Shown: positions 11,150-26,263, numbered from the stretch's first letter. The stretch: 64,000 bases of DNA from Paralvinella palmiformis (GCA_025642065.1 JAODUP010000043.1:763501-827500), one strand, 5' to 3'. Notes: generated by a model from the letters alone, not told the origin. Numbers and translations are program-made.

Positions 11150-12760
11150 ATGGATATTATAGTTGAAATGTACTACATGTCAAGTGTATATTATTGTGTT
11201 CAGTTTTCACCAGTGCCATGATTCAATCGAAATATAAATAGAATGTAAGATGTCTGATACAGGGGTGGCTGCTTTTTTAATGATGTTATTTGCACTGTTA
11301 ATAAATACTTAGACTTTTATTTTGCATTGCAAAAAACATTCCCACTTTCATATATGAAAGTGATAAAAAGTTAAATATAGTTTAAGATGACACCTTGATT
11401 ATATCACAGCATTATTAATTGCAGAATTTCACTAATAAAGCGAATGGAATACTTGAATGAAAATGATTTGTCAGAAAATGCTGTAACACATACTGCATAT
11501 ATTTAATATTTATAGTCCCGGTACAATTGTCAAATGGTTTCCACTGGAGGTAATGAGCTACAAGTACAACCCTCATTTGGAGAACCTGTATTATAGAAAA
11601 TACTTCCCAAGCTGTAAACAACAGTAATAAAGTAACTGTAACAAATGCAAGGCCAATATTTACACTTGTGGTACCAGGCATAGGGTGTTCATATCTAGAT
11701 AAAAGATTTGCAGTTGTCACATTCATAACAGAATTAAGATTTTAATACAAATGCATAGTATTTGTATTCACTAAATACTTTCATGAATACCACTTTTCCA
11801 CTCTATACAGACACTAAATATAAACACTAAAGGTTATAATAAATTGGATTGTATATACAGCATTAGTAGAAATATAGAACCAACCATTTTAACAATTCAG
11901 TAAGAAACCATTCCATCTATTTCCATGAATTCTAATGTGTATAGCTTCATATACATGTTCCAGAGTAGAGAAATCGCCTGCATAAATACTTACCAAGGAA
12001 AATTGTATTAAGTAGTACTTGTTGCTGTTTCTCAGGTAACAAGATTATGTATTCTTCTGCATGAAGATAATGGCATGATGGGTTCAAATTTGTGCCAGAA
12101 CAGATGTACTAAAATATCCATTTCCATTATTTGGGAGGTCCCTTCTTAGCCGAACTGGTATTGCAGCTAACCACAGAGGTATAACACTGTGGTTCATATC
12201 CAAGTTTGACTACCGGTATGTCAGGGTGTTGTTTTATCTATCATTTAGCCTAACATGTGAACATGCCTCAGACATATTGCAAAGAGACAACTCCCAGACA
12301 ACTCTCACAAGCATGGTTGATTCTGGGATTCAGATCCTATCCACAACAATTTTGGAGCACCGTCTACGAAAGTACAGTATGGTATATAATAAAATGTGAT
12401 GTATATATATATGTGTGTGTGTGTGTGTGCTAAGAAATATAATAAAAGTAGAATTAAAGTGTGCTGTGAATTTCCAAATTCATGAAAAACAACCATGTAT
12501 AATAAAGTATTTGTGTTTTTTTAATGTATAAACAGGCAGTCAAGAGAAAATGTTTCATAGGTTTCACGTATTCATTAAAATATGAAGTATTCATATTCAA
12601 TCAAATAGGAAATCTATCACTCATTGAGAATCTTCACATATTGTAATAGTATATATTTACAACTGTTAAACTGCATGATTAAATAGCTGATTAAATCTTC
12701 ATTTAAGAAAAGTTAAAAAAAGTATTGTCCCTTGTGGAGAAATAACAACTACATAGTAAC
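11150..12760. other. Intergenic stretch with one unassigned minus-strand ORF
   Basis: Holds the 3' UTR of the DMAC1-like gene at its left end. A 103-codon minus-strand frame at 11415-11726 contains one strong hydrophobic helix (residues about 23-48). It has no homologue I can name and no clear splice partner. A degenerate tRNA-like SINE trace may lie at about 12150-12260, and a short (TG)n at about 12412-12429. Confidence 0.45.
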
Positions 12761-13060
12761 CAGACATGGGGTCAGTTCCATTTTGTCAATTCCACTCTAT
12801 TCCATTTGGTCAATTCAAATTTATCAATTCAAATTCCAAATTTATCAATTCAAATCCCACTTTATCTACTACATTTTACCACGAGTAGGTACTCCAAGTA
12901 CCTACTTGGAATACCTACTCGGAGTAGTTTATATTCCAAGTAGGATTGTCATGGAAGAAGTATTTCTGAATTAAATGGTAAACTAATTTGTGGATTTAAA
13001 CTTCAATTCCAAATTTATCAATTCCATTTTTTTAAATAAGCAATTTTGACCCCATGTCTG
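12761..13060. mobile_element. hAT-type MITE, copy 1
   Basis: Terminal inverted repeats CAGACATGGGGTCA / TGACCCCATGTCTG. Flanking 8-mers are ATAGTAAC and GTAGTAAT, sharing the six inner bases of an 8-bp target duplication. The interior has CAATTCCA-type repeats and a central palindrome of alternating GAGTAGGTACTCC and its complement. No coding capacity, 300 bp. Sister copies lie at 18792 and 33662. Confidence 0.8.
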
Positions 13061-13961
13061 GTAGTAATATAAGTAAGCTGAACATGAATAGACTTGTTAT
13101 GTTACAGCACCTCTGAGCAGTTGTGTTTACTTTTTGCAGTGATTAGAAAATATAATTATGCATACAGTTATTTATCCTCTTCATCCCCAGTGGTTTGTTT
13201 TTACAGGGTGGGGTTGTTAGCACAACCTAAAGGATCAGGTGCTGGGTTTTGTCTGGTCCCTCCTCTGGGACTTACCCAGCTTGTTTAAACCTGTCTGAGG
13301 TTTAAGCCCCTGCCGGTATAGCTTCCAGAGTCCTCGAGACGCACAAGCCCCCTCACTATCGGCAAGGTACCAGCACAGAGGGGGATGCATCCAGTTACCA
13401 TATCATAGCATGCAGTTCGGTGCTTTAAATCCCTCAAGACAAAGTTGTTATGTGAATTCAAAATTTATTTATCATATTGTTGGCCCTGCACTGTGTTTGT
13501 GTGACAAGGTTCATATCCTCATTTGATGTTACACAGTAAGAAGTCCTTGTACTACATTCAACATCAACTATTTACAAACTGTACTGTTAAGTACAACTAG
13601 TTGCAGTTAAAGGGGTGTTAATTAACTTTGGGCAGGCAAAACGTGGTATAATTAAAGTAGATCAATGATTTCTAAAGTACTAAATACACTGAAAATACCA
13701 CCATAGATACCCTCCTTCAAAATATGACAGTTACCTATTAATAAAGCTTGTCCGAGTAAAAGCTTAACTGCACATCACCAGTTGTAGAGCTCTAAAGAAA
13801 TCTGTTTGTTTAAATGTAGATGTTTATCGAGTTTTCAAAAGGATTCAGCAATGCACCACATAGCTTTAAGAGAAAACCAACATCACATAGCTGTAAAGGG
13901 AATCAAACATCTCTAGGCACTTCACACTTGAATTTTATTAACAGAAGGTCTCAGAGATCTA
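13061..13961. other. Intergenic, with a GC-richer island
   Basis: About 13190-13400 is distinctly GC-richer than its surroundings and looks like an old repeat insertion (GGTGGGGTTGTTAGCACAAC start). No reading frame of note and no assignable family. Confidence 0.4.
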
Positions 13962-14537
13962 CCATTTATACTCGCATAAGTCAATTTTTTTTGGCAAGGA
14001 AAAGGGGGAGTTCTCAGAAGCAACTCGACTTCTATGCGTGTCATGATGGTTATGCACTGTTACCTACCAGTACCTCCACATGTGCTGTGAAACAATGAAT
14101 TAATAATGCTTGCCAACTGGAGTTACAATCAGGCGTGTTAGCCATAGTTTGAACAAAATTGCCACATCTCTTATTCAGTAAATTATTATTTATTTTCACC
14201 AAACTGTTATTTGGATCTCGCAAAGATGCCAGTTTTTACGTAATAATACTTGATAGTCACGTGCTGTTTACTACCGGAACCTCCAGATGATTAGCTATAA
14301 TATAGAAATCACTGTTCACATTGTAAACCTTGCTCGCCACTTGCTATGAAACAATTAATTAATAACACTTGCCAGTTGAAGTTACAATCAGGTGTGTTTA
14401 GTGTGACAAGTTTGTTTATTAGTTATAACATCAAAGCAAAATCCGTGTGTGTGTGTCTCTGCCCGAGGAAAGAATTACAGGGTAAAAATTTGACCTCTAA
14501 TTATCTGCCGGGTCGACTTATACACGAGTATATATGG
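13962..14537. mobile_element. TA-flanked MITE (Tc1/mariner-type target)
   Basis: Terminal inverted repeats CCATTTATACTCGCATAAGTC at the left and, as reverse complement, CCATATATACTCGTGTATAA at the right, each flanked by TA (13960-13961, 14538-14539). Inside is a direct duplication about 260 bases apart (about 14081-14141 and 14342-14401), both containing TTACAATCAGG. No transposase frame. Confidence 0.65.
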
Positions 14538-14683
14538 TATACATCAATCTATAGTCAGGATGATGAATCAATATTATGTCAAAACATCTAATTAATCTAA
14601 TCAGTATATCTTGTCTAATGACAAATGCTATTAAACAAAATGGTGAAGTTAGTAAGGCTCCCACATCATTTAACCATAAACAA

Positions 14684-14689
14684 TTTATT
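14684..14689 (-). terminator. Poly(A) signal of the SKIC3-like gene
   Basis: AATAAA on the minus strand, about 95 bases after the SKIC3 stop codon; the nearest canonical hexamer downstream of the gene. Confidence 0.5.
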
Positions 14690-14781
14690 CGATTTAGCCT
14701 TGATTATTCAGTAGAGTCATAAAGAAATTTATGTCCAGTGATCTTGGAAAATATACTGACAATTCATTATATCCTAACAAA

Positions 14782-17700
14782 TCAGTAACAAGATTCTTGC
14801 AGCTCTTTAATGGCATCTATGTCACCCTTCTCAGTGTAGACCATCAGTAGTTGCTGGCGTGCTAGGTCAGCTGCGTGTGGTAACTGATTCTGGGAAAAGT
14901 GGAGAACCTGGTGTAGACTTCGCTTACTAGACCTCGCCTGTTTGGTGTCGCCCATCGTAATCAGTCCCTGCATCAGCCATAACGATATACATTTTGGGTC
15001 CAGCTTCAGGCCCTGATCACAGGCTTTTCTAAATGAAGCCTTCCACTTGTCCTCGGCTGCTGAATCTTTTTCCACCTCTGTGGACATCAGGATGGTGAAT
15101 GCAAAGTATGCCATCTGGACAAGACAGCTGAGCCTCTCACTCCTGCTGGTGGCTCTGCTCAGCCAGCTCTGGTATGCTTTCTCTGCTTCCTGACTCAGAC
15201 CATTGGCTATGTACAGAGAAATGAGCAGCTGGTAGGTGAAGCCGGTTACATCTTTCACAACCAGCTGCTTAAGGCCAGAAAAATTCTGATTAAAGGCTCC
15301 CACCAGTGCCTGCAGGTGTAGGTCATCATCATAGAGCCACGCCGCCTGCTGCAGGAATTGCTGAGCCTGTTCAGCACGCCCGCCATTCAACAGCCCACAG
15401 ATGTATTGCTTCACACACCAGACGTGCAGGGACTGGAGACGTGACTTGCTGCCAATGGCATGAGACAGTGCACTCTCCACCTTGGACATGAGATGAGTGG
15501 TAAGTGAAAGCACTGCACTCTGCAGGGCTGGATTTGGAGCAATCCGTTGCTGACTATACAGAGCACTAAGCAATACAAACCATGCTTCTAGGTGGTCAGG
15601 TTGAACAAACACACACTTCATGGCAAGATTCAGTGCGCTACTAGTCTTCTTCGAGTAGTGCTCGCCAGCCCCAAGACTACTAAATGCAAGCAGCAAAGTC
15701 TTATCTTGCATAGAAACCTGTTGCCTGGAGTTGTCCATTGAATTATCATTTGTCCTACACTTGCCGAGGGTCAGTGATTTTCTGGCACATACTATGGCTG
15801 TTGTGGCTTTATTGATGTTGGGGTTGAGGAGAAATTCCGTCTCTTCCAGCCATAGATCCGCTCTATCTGGATGGCTGTGGATGGCGCGCAGAAGGTGCCC
15901 TCCCAATCTGTGGGTAGTTCTGTTTAGGCTGTCCACTGCAATGATCAGCTTGTTGATTGTGATGTTGTTATCAGGATTGGGCTGTTTTTCAAACTCCTGT
16001 AACACTGCTGTACACAGTGTGCTGTCTCTCTGGAGAAGACCAATGGCCAGCAACGCCTTCAATCCATATAACGATGGCTTGTCCAGCTGACTGCTGGCAA
16101 ACAGAGCACGTTTAGCACCATTTGTGTCGCCCATTCTGTATGCCACTAAGCCTAGTGCTGCATGTATGTGCGACTGGTCACTGACATCTTTGGTTACAGA
16201 TAATGCCTGTTGGTAGGCCTCGATGCTCTCTCTAAGGAGTTCACACTTGTACGAGGCTAACCCCAAACCACACAGCCTATCCACTGTATCCAGACTGTAC
16301 AGCTTTTTGTACTGTTCCACACTGTCTCTGGCTTTATTAGAGGTGCACAACACTCTGGCATAGTTGGTGCGAATGTCATCGGTTTTCTCCTTCTCACTGT
16401 TGCCCTCAATCAGTTCAACTGCTTTGCTAAATGTTCTACAAGCTAAGGAGAGAAGTCCCTGTCGTTCAAGAAGCAGCCCATAAAGATTATAGGCTACATA
16501 GTCATCTTGAACTCGATCAACATATTTTGCCAATGCATCTGAGGCAGCGGGTATGGCGGCCATTCTTCTGACAGCGTAGTCAAAGGCAGACGGTGTGAGG
16601 TGATCAGAGTGCTGTATAATCAGACATACCCAGTGCCCATAGCCTAAGGCACCCTCAACATGGTTGCCAAGCTCTGTAGTGTGGCGGAACAAATCCATTG
16701 CCTCATCATCTTGTACGAGTTCTGCAACCAGGGCTTGGCCAATCCAACAGGCAACATATGACGGATCTAATGACTGAGCAACCTTGAAAGCCTCGTGAGC
16801 CAGCTTGATTTCATCACTCATAAGATAGAGCACGCCCAGGTTTGTCCAGGCTGTGACATTGTTAGCTTCTACCTGTATCGACTTGATGAAGCAGTGCTGA
16901 GCCAAGCCAGGATGATGAATGTTATCACTAGCTGCCATCACTCCCAGTGTGTTCCAGTGTCTGTAATTGAGTGGATTGATGCTAACTGCCTTCTGCAGGC
17001 ATTGGATGGATTTACTGATGAAGGTCTTCACTCTGAGCTTGTCAGTCAATTTGGACTGATAAAAATAACTGATTCCTAAATCCTGCCACAGAGCAGCACA
17101 TTCTGGCTGCAGGTTGACGGCCATGCCATAACACCTAGAAATTAATAATACAGACTTAATATGTATAGAGAGCCATACAAAACTTCTATAAAATAAATCT
17201 GATCAACTCGAGAAATTATTATGGATATAATGATAGCAGTCTATTAATAGCAAAAGAACATTTGTAGAGAATCAGTGACTAATCAAGATAGGTTATTACC
17301 TGGAACCAACTGATATTAGCTCTTGCTTGTTAATATCAACCTTGCCTTCTTCACTCTCTGATTGGCTGATGAGTTTTGAAGGAACTGACAAACTGAAATT
17401 ATTAATTTGGTATGAATTTTTAATTAGTATATTGGCGGGGAAAAAAGTAAAGGCTTCTGAATACAAATCATTCTACAACAGAAACTGAGTTTTCTAAAAG
17501 GTTAGAAAGTACCATTACTACGTCAGTGTTCTACCAGATTGAAAACATACAGTAATCAAAGAATCTTTTAAAGAAATGGAGGAAAGAAAATAACAAACAA
17601 CATACCAAAGGTCAGCTTCTGGAACTGGAGCAAGCATAATACATCCATCTCCTAAGAGCTTCCAAACACATGACAAATCAGCTCTTTGACTAGCAGCACT

Positions 17701-20700
17701 GCATAATAATTAAAAATGACATAATTACTTTTATCATGCGTTTTGATGCTGTACATTTTAAGAATAGATCCATTCAAACTTAATTCAGTTACAGCCTAAA
17801 CTACATGCTAACCATAGCAGGGATGGGTAAATTTATTTCAAATGAACTCTTGATTATCTATAGAAAAGCGTGACAATTATCAAAGTGACAATTATCAGAC
17901 TTGAAAGTTCTCATTGTTAAATACTCTATCCAGGATTCCTCAAATTAGCTAAATCTGAACTAGTTATAACACACTGTTGTTACAGTGCATACCTTGTTAA
18001 GACAGTCAATGCCTCCTGACAGTAATTAACAGCTCTACCATGGAAGAAATCCTTCAAAGCGGCTCTGGCCATTAACAGATATGTTTCACCTAAACCTGGA
18101 AGTGTGCAATACAGTATATGTTGTATGCATTTTCACAATATAAAAATACCAGTTTGGATCTCTGTGCTTGTTCTGTACAATCTAAATGGGTTTGATAGAA
18201 ATCACATATCCAAGTTTTTTAAGACAAATGCTGTTAGATATCGGTGGTCATACTAATAACAATATGAATGATCGCAGTGGGTTCTTGACTGTTCCAGGAG
18301 GAAAGCTACGAATCTACTACCATCCCAGGAAGAAACTTGAAGATAATTAACTACTTTCATATTCAACACCATGTTGATATTCATCACAGTCTTCCATTTC
18401 CACAAAACAATTATTTAAGTCAAGAAATGAAAAATTATATGTATGAGAATATATTATTTTTGTAGAAATATATTTTGTAATTATAAATCAAATTACAAAA
18501 ATCTCTCTGGTCAATCAATATTTATATATAATTTAGGCCACCTAAAAAAGCCTATGAGAATGTTTGAGAATGCTTAAAGAAGTGACATTTATTGATGGCC
18601 AGGTCATGTGTTAACAATTTTTAACTATGAAACGAATTAAATTTGCTGAATTAAATCAACTGAAAAGAAGCAATATGTCTTCCACCTACAGTATAACAAG
18701 CAAAATACATGATAGCATTATGAGAAGATTGAATTAACCTGGCTTATCAGATTGTGGTCCATACTGAATGAACAAACTCATGTATTGTGTGCAGTCATGG
18801 AGCCAATTCCATTTTGTAATTCCAATTCCACTCGATTCCATTTGGTCAATTCTACAACAAATTGATCAATTCCAAATATTCCAATTCCATTTTTTACAGA
18901 CTACTTTTTACCACGAGTACGTACTCCAAGTACCTACTCGGAATACCTACTCCGAGTAGTTTACATTCCAATTAGGATTGTCATGAAAGAAATATTTCTG
19001 AATCAAAAAAATAAATGGTAAATTAATGTGTGGATAAAAACATTTTGTAGGAAACTTTATAAATTCCAATTCCATTTTTTTTAAATAATCAATTGACCAT
19101 CAATTCCAATTCCGGAATTGAATTCACCCCATGTCTGATCGTGTGTTCTAGTAAATAGTATGTGCACATAGCTCAACAAGATCTGACATTCGACATGATT
19201 TCCTCTACTAAATAAACCTTGACACAGAAATGTCTCACTGCAGGTATGATTAGTTGTAAATGTCAACAACAGAGACCAATGTAATACTTGGGTTAATAAC
19301 TCAGTAGTACATCATACATGCCAATAATATAAAAAAGGTATATATTGCAAATTACCTAAACTCCATAAATTGAAACATAATAGTACCAGATGGCAAGCTA
19401 TAGCCACTATAGCTAAACTAATAAAATGACCATTTGGCAATGTTAAAATTTAAATAGATGTAATACATATATACAGCCATGAATAAAATCATTAAAGGTT
19501 TTGAAAGGTTTGTGATCAATCCTGTGATTGTAAATTTAAAGCTTACCCTTGAGAGCTGGAACGTAAGAACTGGTCTCCAGTATACTTTGATATGCTGTAA
19601 CAGCTTCATCGTACGATCCGAGAATCTGCTTTATTGTAGCCATCCTGTGGAATAAAATTACTGTTAGTCATCTTCTTGTTTTGGTCGTAATAGTCTACAT
19701 GCGAATCATAATTGAAATTTCACTAAATTTAGTCTGTTTCTCAACTTCACTTGATACGAGCTAGCAACAACAACAACAAACGTTCTTTGATGATCATTGT
19801 ACTACCAAAAAACTTACAGACTACAAAAGAACAGCAGATCATTTTGTGTCTGATGAAAACTTACTGATAATAACAGAACAATGCAGAATTGTCGAGCTGA
19901 AATTAAAACAATCTCATGAGAAATCACAAACAGTTCACAAATATTGTTATGTTGATAATGACGGCTAGCGTGAGAAATGTGATGTTACTAAGGCTTGCAT
20001 GAATATATCTTGGTTTACTGCTACTGACAGTATGATTCATTACATCTTAGATGTTATCAGTAAAAGTATCGTGCACACACATACAGTCTGGCTCCATTAT
20101 AATTGTCATTATAATTGGACAGTCAGTAATTACCGAGTGTTCATCTTAGCTAGAGAATTAATATTTAACTGTAGCTTAACTGCATATATTTGAAGAAAAA
20201 AGCACACATTCATGTGGAAGATTTCATCTGTTCATGCAACATTGGTAACAAATCACACCATTCCATGGCTCTCACAGCCAAGGAAATATTATTTTCCAAG
20301 ACTCTTCCAGAACAAAATTACCATTTTCCAGGACAAATTATACAAGATTAATAAGTAATAAATCAAGATACATGTAAAAAAGCATATATTTATTCAATGT
20401 ATGATCAATTATTGACATTTTATGGAATAGCTTCCTCCTCAACCCTTCTAGCTGTCTGATCCACCAACTTGTATTTAAATTTTAACTAACATCGGATATC
20501 AAGACTATGTTCCAGCTCTCTTTTTCTTCTACAATAGAAGCTTTCTTCTACAGGCATAATATCTATTCACAGGCTTTTTGTTCTAAGTGAGTTTTTCACA
20601 GGCAGTATTTTTTCCAGAACATTTCCTTATTTTGTAAAATTCAAGTACATTTCCGGGACCTGGAAAATGAATTTGTTATTTTCCAGGATCAGTAGGAACC

Positions 20701-21399
20701 CTGCCATCCATTTTATGTAGCTCCATTCATAAATTAATTCTATTTAATTCTCAATTCACAGCTATTGTTTGTGTTTTATTAATTACATATAATTTTCCGT
20801 ATAAAAAGTACTATGTTTCCTGAATGGTTGAGCAGACAAACACAATGATCAATGTTAAGAAAGAATGTGTCAGTATGAAAATGTTATTCTATTAGACAGA
20901 AATTTGAGGTAATCACAGGAGTACAGCAAGGTGAACCACAAACCATAATGTTCTGCAATAATATTCCAAACGCTAACCCCCCCTCCCTAAAAAAAACCTT
21001 GGAAAGGCTATTTATTTATACAAAGTAACAGGTTCATAACAGGTTCACAGAATCTAACATGTGAATATATAGTTGCTGCCCCTGATGAGGTTTGCAGCAT
21101 ATGAATAAATGTGAACCAGGATTTAGTTAGGCAATGTGGCAATACCAGCATTATTGGTATTGACACAGTTCATAATTTTAATTGGATTAAAACAATACAA
21201 AAAGTATTGATTGACTTTCCTAAATCAGGCAATGTTGTGGCTATTCTCAAACAGAGAAAATAAACACGAGGAAATGGCCCAGCAAAAATGTCATATCATG
21301 TCACCCTCCTCCACCACTAATACACACTTTGCTATTTACAGTCAACTTATAACATGGTTGGTATCCATGGACCACAGACACTATGTTATAATAAAACCA

Positions 21400-21434
<35 letters not shown>

Positions 21435-24400
21435 CTTACTTCTGTTGCCCTTGTAAAAGCTTTCAGTGCTGCTGTGTAGCTGCCTCTCTTCATATATGCT
21501 TCTCCTAAACACTCCCAACAATGACTAGAAAAAGAACATGACACAAAATGATAAATTATTACTAATTAATCAACAGAAGATACACATATACCTGACATAA
21601 ATATTTGATTAATATTGGCTAATGATCCATTTTAAATGTAATGGTTCATGATTCAAAATTATGTCAATCACACGCACCAGTTCAAAAGTCAATTTGGTTA
21701 TAATGTATCTTTTTTTTGACAATATCCGACAAGATCTTACAAAAGGTTTTGACATTATAAAACAATAGCAACATTCTTTAGAATCTTACTTACAAATCTT
21801 TTGTATCAGCACGAAGTGCATTCTGTAGGGAAATAATTGCACCAGTAGGATCCTGATGCTTCAAATGATACAAACCAAGTCTGAGCCATGCCCACTTTGC
21901 ACTAAAATAACAGTTTAAAAAAATGGGTTGATAAATGAAACCCTACACTACGCATATATTATAAATAAATAATACCAAGTTTAAGCTAATACATTAAAAG
22001 TAACACTACTGGTAAATTAGTATTTTATAATAATACTAATAACTAAACTCTTATATAAGTAATACTGCTGGTACATTAAGTTGAGTGGATTTGAATGTCA
22101 AATTAGTTTTCTTACCTTCCTGCTTTGGCGTGTGATGTGACATCCTTCAGGACATGTAAGGCTTTATTCTGTTGTGAACAGATAACAGTTTAGAAAAAAA
22201 AGCAAGCTGTAAAAATCTATACAGAAATAAATTGGTGGTCAGCCAAGATAAATCACAAGTGTAAACTGAATAAATTCATTTTTCTGATTAAGCATTGTTT
22301 ACAGGAGTGTCGACAAAAGAGCATTATACACAAAATAATAGATATCAGTTACATTATTAGCTAACAGCTTAAGACAGAATAAAACAACTTGTTTTAAGAA
22401 AGAAATACAAAAATATTCCTCTGGTACTTTATTACATAGAAACCAATTTTCAGATCAAGAGCCAGATTTGCAGGGGGGAAATGTAGTGGAGGGTTCTACA
22501 ACTTTGTGCAACCAAAAGTATTAGAAAAAAATTAGCTAAACATGGAAAAATAAATTTGCTTTGTAGCTAAGTCTACCAAGACATTTTTGGGGAAATATCA
22601 CCAATAAAAAGGTACGCCTTCCCAAAAAGCTTAATATGTCTTGCATAGATTCCCATGATGAACAAATCTGCAGTTTTAAGATAATCCAAGGAAAAATATA
22701 GAATAAAAGAGAATTTTAAGTTTTTCAACAAGAAAAATTAATCAAAACTGAAAACAATAAATGTAAATAGACCCCAATACTCACATGCTCTTCATCCAAA
22801 ATATTAAAATTAATATGGATGAATTAACAATGTTCTAGTTAGCTAAATGGTCTCAGGTTGTTAAAACATAATTTATACCTATCTATATCTATAAACTTAA
22901 ATTACCTCTTCTCCGCTAGCCAGGAGTCCATCAATCAATGCTGAACCTACTTCATCACTATCAGGGTCAAGATCATATGCTTTCTGGAAACATTTGGCTG
23001 ATTTGCTTCATGAATAAAAACACTGCCATTAAACAACTACATAAAAACTAATTCTATCCAAACTGATATGCTTCACTCATGTTCAGAATGATAATAATTA
23101 TATCAATTGCCATTTAACATGTCTATAATATTCTATAAATATTCATATTAATTACCACATAAAATTAAATCAGAATCTAATGGAAGCAACTGTATTATGG
23201 ATTAGATCTAACATATCTTACTTCATATCTTTGAGAATCTTTCCATAATAATATCCCAGATACAAGAAAACCTTGCTGTAGAAAGGGTCTAACTTGGCAG
23301 CCTAAAACAGAAAGGATGGTCGAGTTTCAAAATGACTGTAAAGCCAAAATATTGACGAGAACACTTAAATAAATTAATAATTTGATATACCTTCAGCAGG
23401 TGTGTGAGACAAAGTTTAAATGTGTCTGAATTTGGTGATTTTTCATCAAACAACACTCTTCCCATGTAATAATGTGTCATACTGCAGCCTTCAGACACTG
23501 ACAAGGCAGCATTCAAGCTACAAAGCAAATGATCAAGTCTTATTTTTACTATTTATTTGTTTGTAATAAGGATTATTATTAGCTGAACTACTCTTTTAAA
23601 ATAATGCATCACACACAAAAATTCTAAAAACTGTGAAAATAAAGGTAATTTGAATTATACACACTAGGTTTTGGCTTGTTCATCACTATCCATAAGATGA
23701 TGTAGCCAACCTTTTAGTGCGAGATACATTTGAGCTTTCTTATCCTTAACTCTCTCCAGCACCTGCAAATATTAATATGAGTACTTCATCATGAAATAAG
23801 TAAACTCTATGAAATGCTAAACTACTAAAACAAATATGGTCCATTGAAATTTGAACATCAGAAATGCCCATCTGTTTTACGATCAAATCATTTCATATAG
23901 TTACACAAATTAATTTCTGTCAAAGCATACTTTAAAAAATAAAAAATGTATTTACCTGGAGAGCATGGTCAACTTGATTCAGGGCAAGATAGATTTTAGC
24001 CTGAAGTATACACAAGTCATCGGCATCTTTATCTGCTTCAAGCAGCTGTCGACAATTAAGCAAAGATATAATTCTTTATCAATACAGTATTACTACTCCA
24101 TTAATTTGTATTATGCATTTTAATGTTAACATCATAGAATTACCATTTCCTTTGAACACTATCAATTTAATTCAGAAGTATCATTAACTAGAGCTGTATC
24201 AAAACCATCTTGTCATCCAACGGATGAGGACATATGCCAAGACATGTGATGATGATTGATGTTTTATGGCCACTTTTGTGCACATGGTAGGCTAAATGGG
24301 ACGAGCGACCTCCAAAGGTAATGAAGCAAAGTCAACGATAAAGCACCCTTCAGATATGCCCACAGCAAGATTCGAACCCAGGCGGTAGTGATCTGTGGTC

Positions 24401-24572
24401 CAATGCACTACTAGTTAGACTAAGAAGTACCCTATGCCAAGACAAAATCTGTACTCTTTCTTACAACAGGAACGGATGACCTTTTTATATCCTATCAATA
24501 AATATGGAGAGAATTGAATCACAGAGTTGAGTGAATATGAACTGATAGATATTCACATACAAGACCCCATTC

Positions 24573-24614
<42 letters not shown>

Positions 24615-25392
24615 AATAATATACAGTTTATTCATTTGGTACATAAAATAGCTATTTAACTATCCAATAGATAAGGCAAGAGGGAAATGAATTTGTAAAG
24701 TATATTTATGTATAATAAGGTAAAATAAAATAATATCTAGAACTACAATGTTTGATATTATAACTTCTATCTAGTTAAACCTACAGGTGGCATCTCACAG
24801 AAACCTTTATTAATTAATTATTTTTAAAATGGTTATAGCTGTGTGACATTCACTGTGCAAAATGAAATCTTTTCAAATAAATATTTATGCCAAATCGGTG
24901 AAAACCATCAATCAATTAAGGAAGACTATACTTCTTTTAGAACCAGTATAAGAACAAAATTTGAACAATGCATTAAATGACAGCCTTATGAATTCCTACA
25001 AGATAAAGCAGTTACCATTGGTGGAATTTTGTGAACACATGGCCTAATTTTGATTAGCAACAAATTATGACTTATTCTAACCAACTACAGGGCTGCAATA
25101 TAAACAATGTCAATCAAATGTCCAAATATGAATTGGTAACTGCAAGTACCGGAATATAAAAAGAATTCACAAACATATTTCACAGATTTTCACGGCTCTG
25201 TTTCTCTTTCATTCTCTCATACATACAATTTGCTTGTACCTTTTCTATGACATTCTTTGCTTCATCCAAATGTTTTTCATCACCTAACTGAATACAAGCC
25301 TCAGCTAACCATTTCTGGAAGCATCCGAGTACAGTAGTAGCATCACAATAACATACAGAGCCAGTGGTCAGTAAATGTACACCTAAATATTA

Positions 25393-25440
<48 letters not shown>

Positions 25441-26227
25441 TGTTATCATAAAACTTTTATTATTGTAATATAATCATGAGGTAGATAATTGTCAAAAATA
25501 CCCAAAATAAAATATCTTCAGTGCTCAAATAACAACTGAAAATTAATAGATTCATAATAAATAAATTATTGGGAGATTTACAGAAAACAACTATACACAA
25601 ATTTAAGGATACAGATACAGTGAAAAAAAAATTATGATGAAATAGACTATCTTAGTATCTACCTTGTGTAACTGCCTTGAATAGTTGATGCTTATCATGT
25701 GTTTTCAGTGTTACATGACTTAAGAAATACCAGCCTCCAATTGATGATTTAACCTTATTAACTCCTATTGCCAATAAATACACAATGAGTATTATATACA
25801 GTGATGACATTGATATTATTATGAAGCATTATGGGATAGACACATTTACACGAATGCAGGTGTAAACTGTGGGGCACATTAAATAATAATATTCTATACA
25901 ATACAATGATGCTTAGATCCCAAATATTTGAATAAGCAATAAAAATAAAATTAATTTATAATGACAATATCCTACTTTTGTTACAATACCATAAGGTGTT
26001 TTGTCAAAACTTATAAACAATGAAGGTTTCCATAAAAATGATATATTTTAGGCCTTGTAATTTACGTATTTATATCTGCTTCTTGATACAACATAAAAGG
26101 CTAGTAAAGGTGAAAAACTAGGTGTTACTGAGTATGTTTCATGGAATAACAGGCAAGTAATAAGACTTGACAATAGTCTGTATCACATTTTCATTGTAAA
26201 TGCAATAGTAAAAATATTTTGAAATAA

Positions 26228-26263
<36 letters not shown>

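Noticed and set aside
11415..11726. 103-codon minus-strand ORF with one hydrophobic helix, faintly like TMEM258
   Set aside because: Only a short S-R-Y and F-T-A-W resemblance, no second helix and no convincing splice partner. Kept as unassigned.
15306..17079. Plus-strand ORFs of 60-119 codons
   Set aside because: They are antisense to the long last exon of SKIC3 and show no family features.
20266..20703. Member of the three-copy hAT MITE family
   Set aside because: Its end (CAGGGTTCC) and interior differ from CAGACATGG copies, so it is listed as a separate element with lower confidence.
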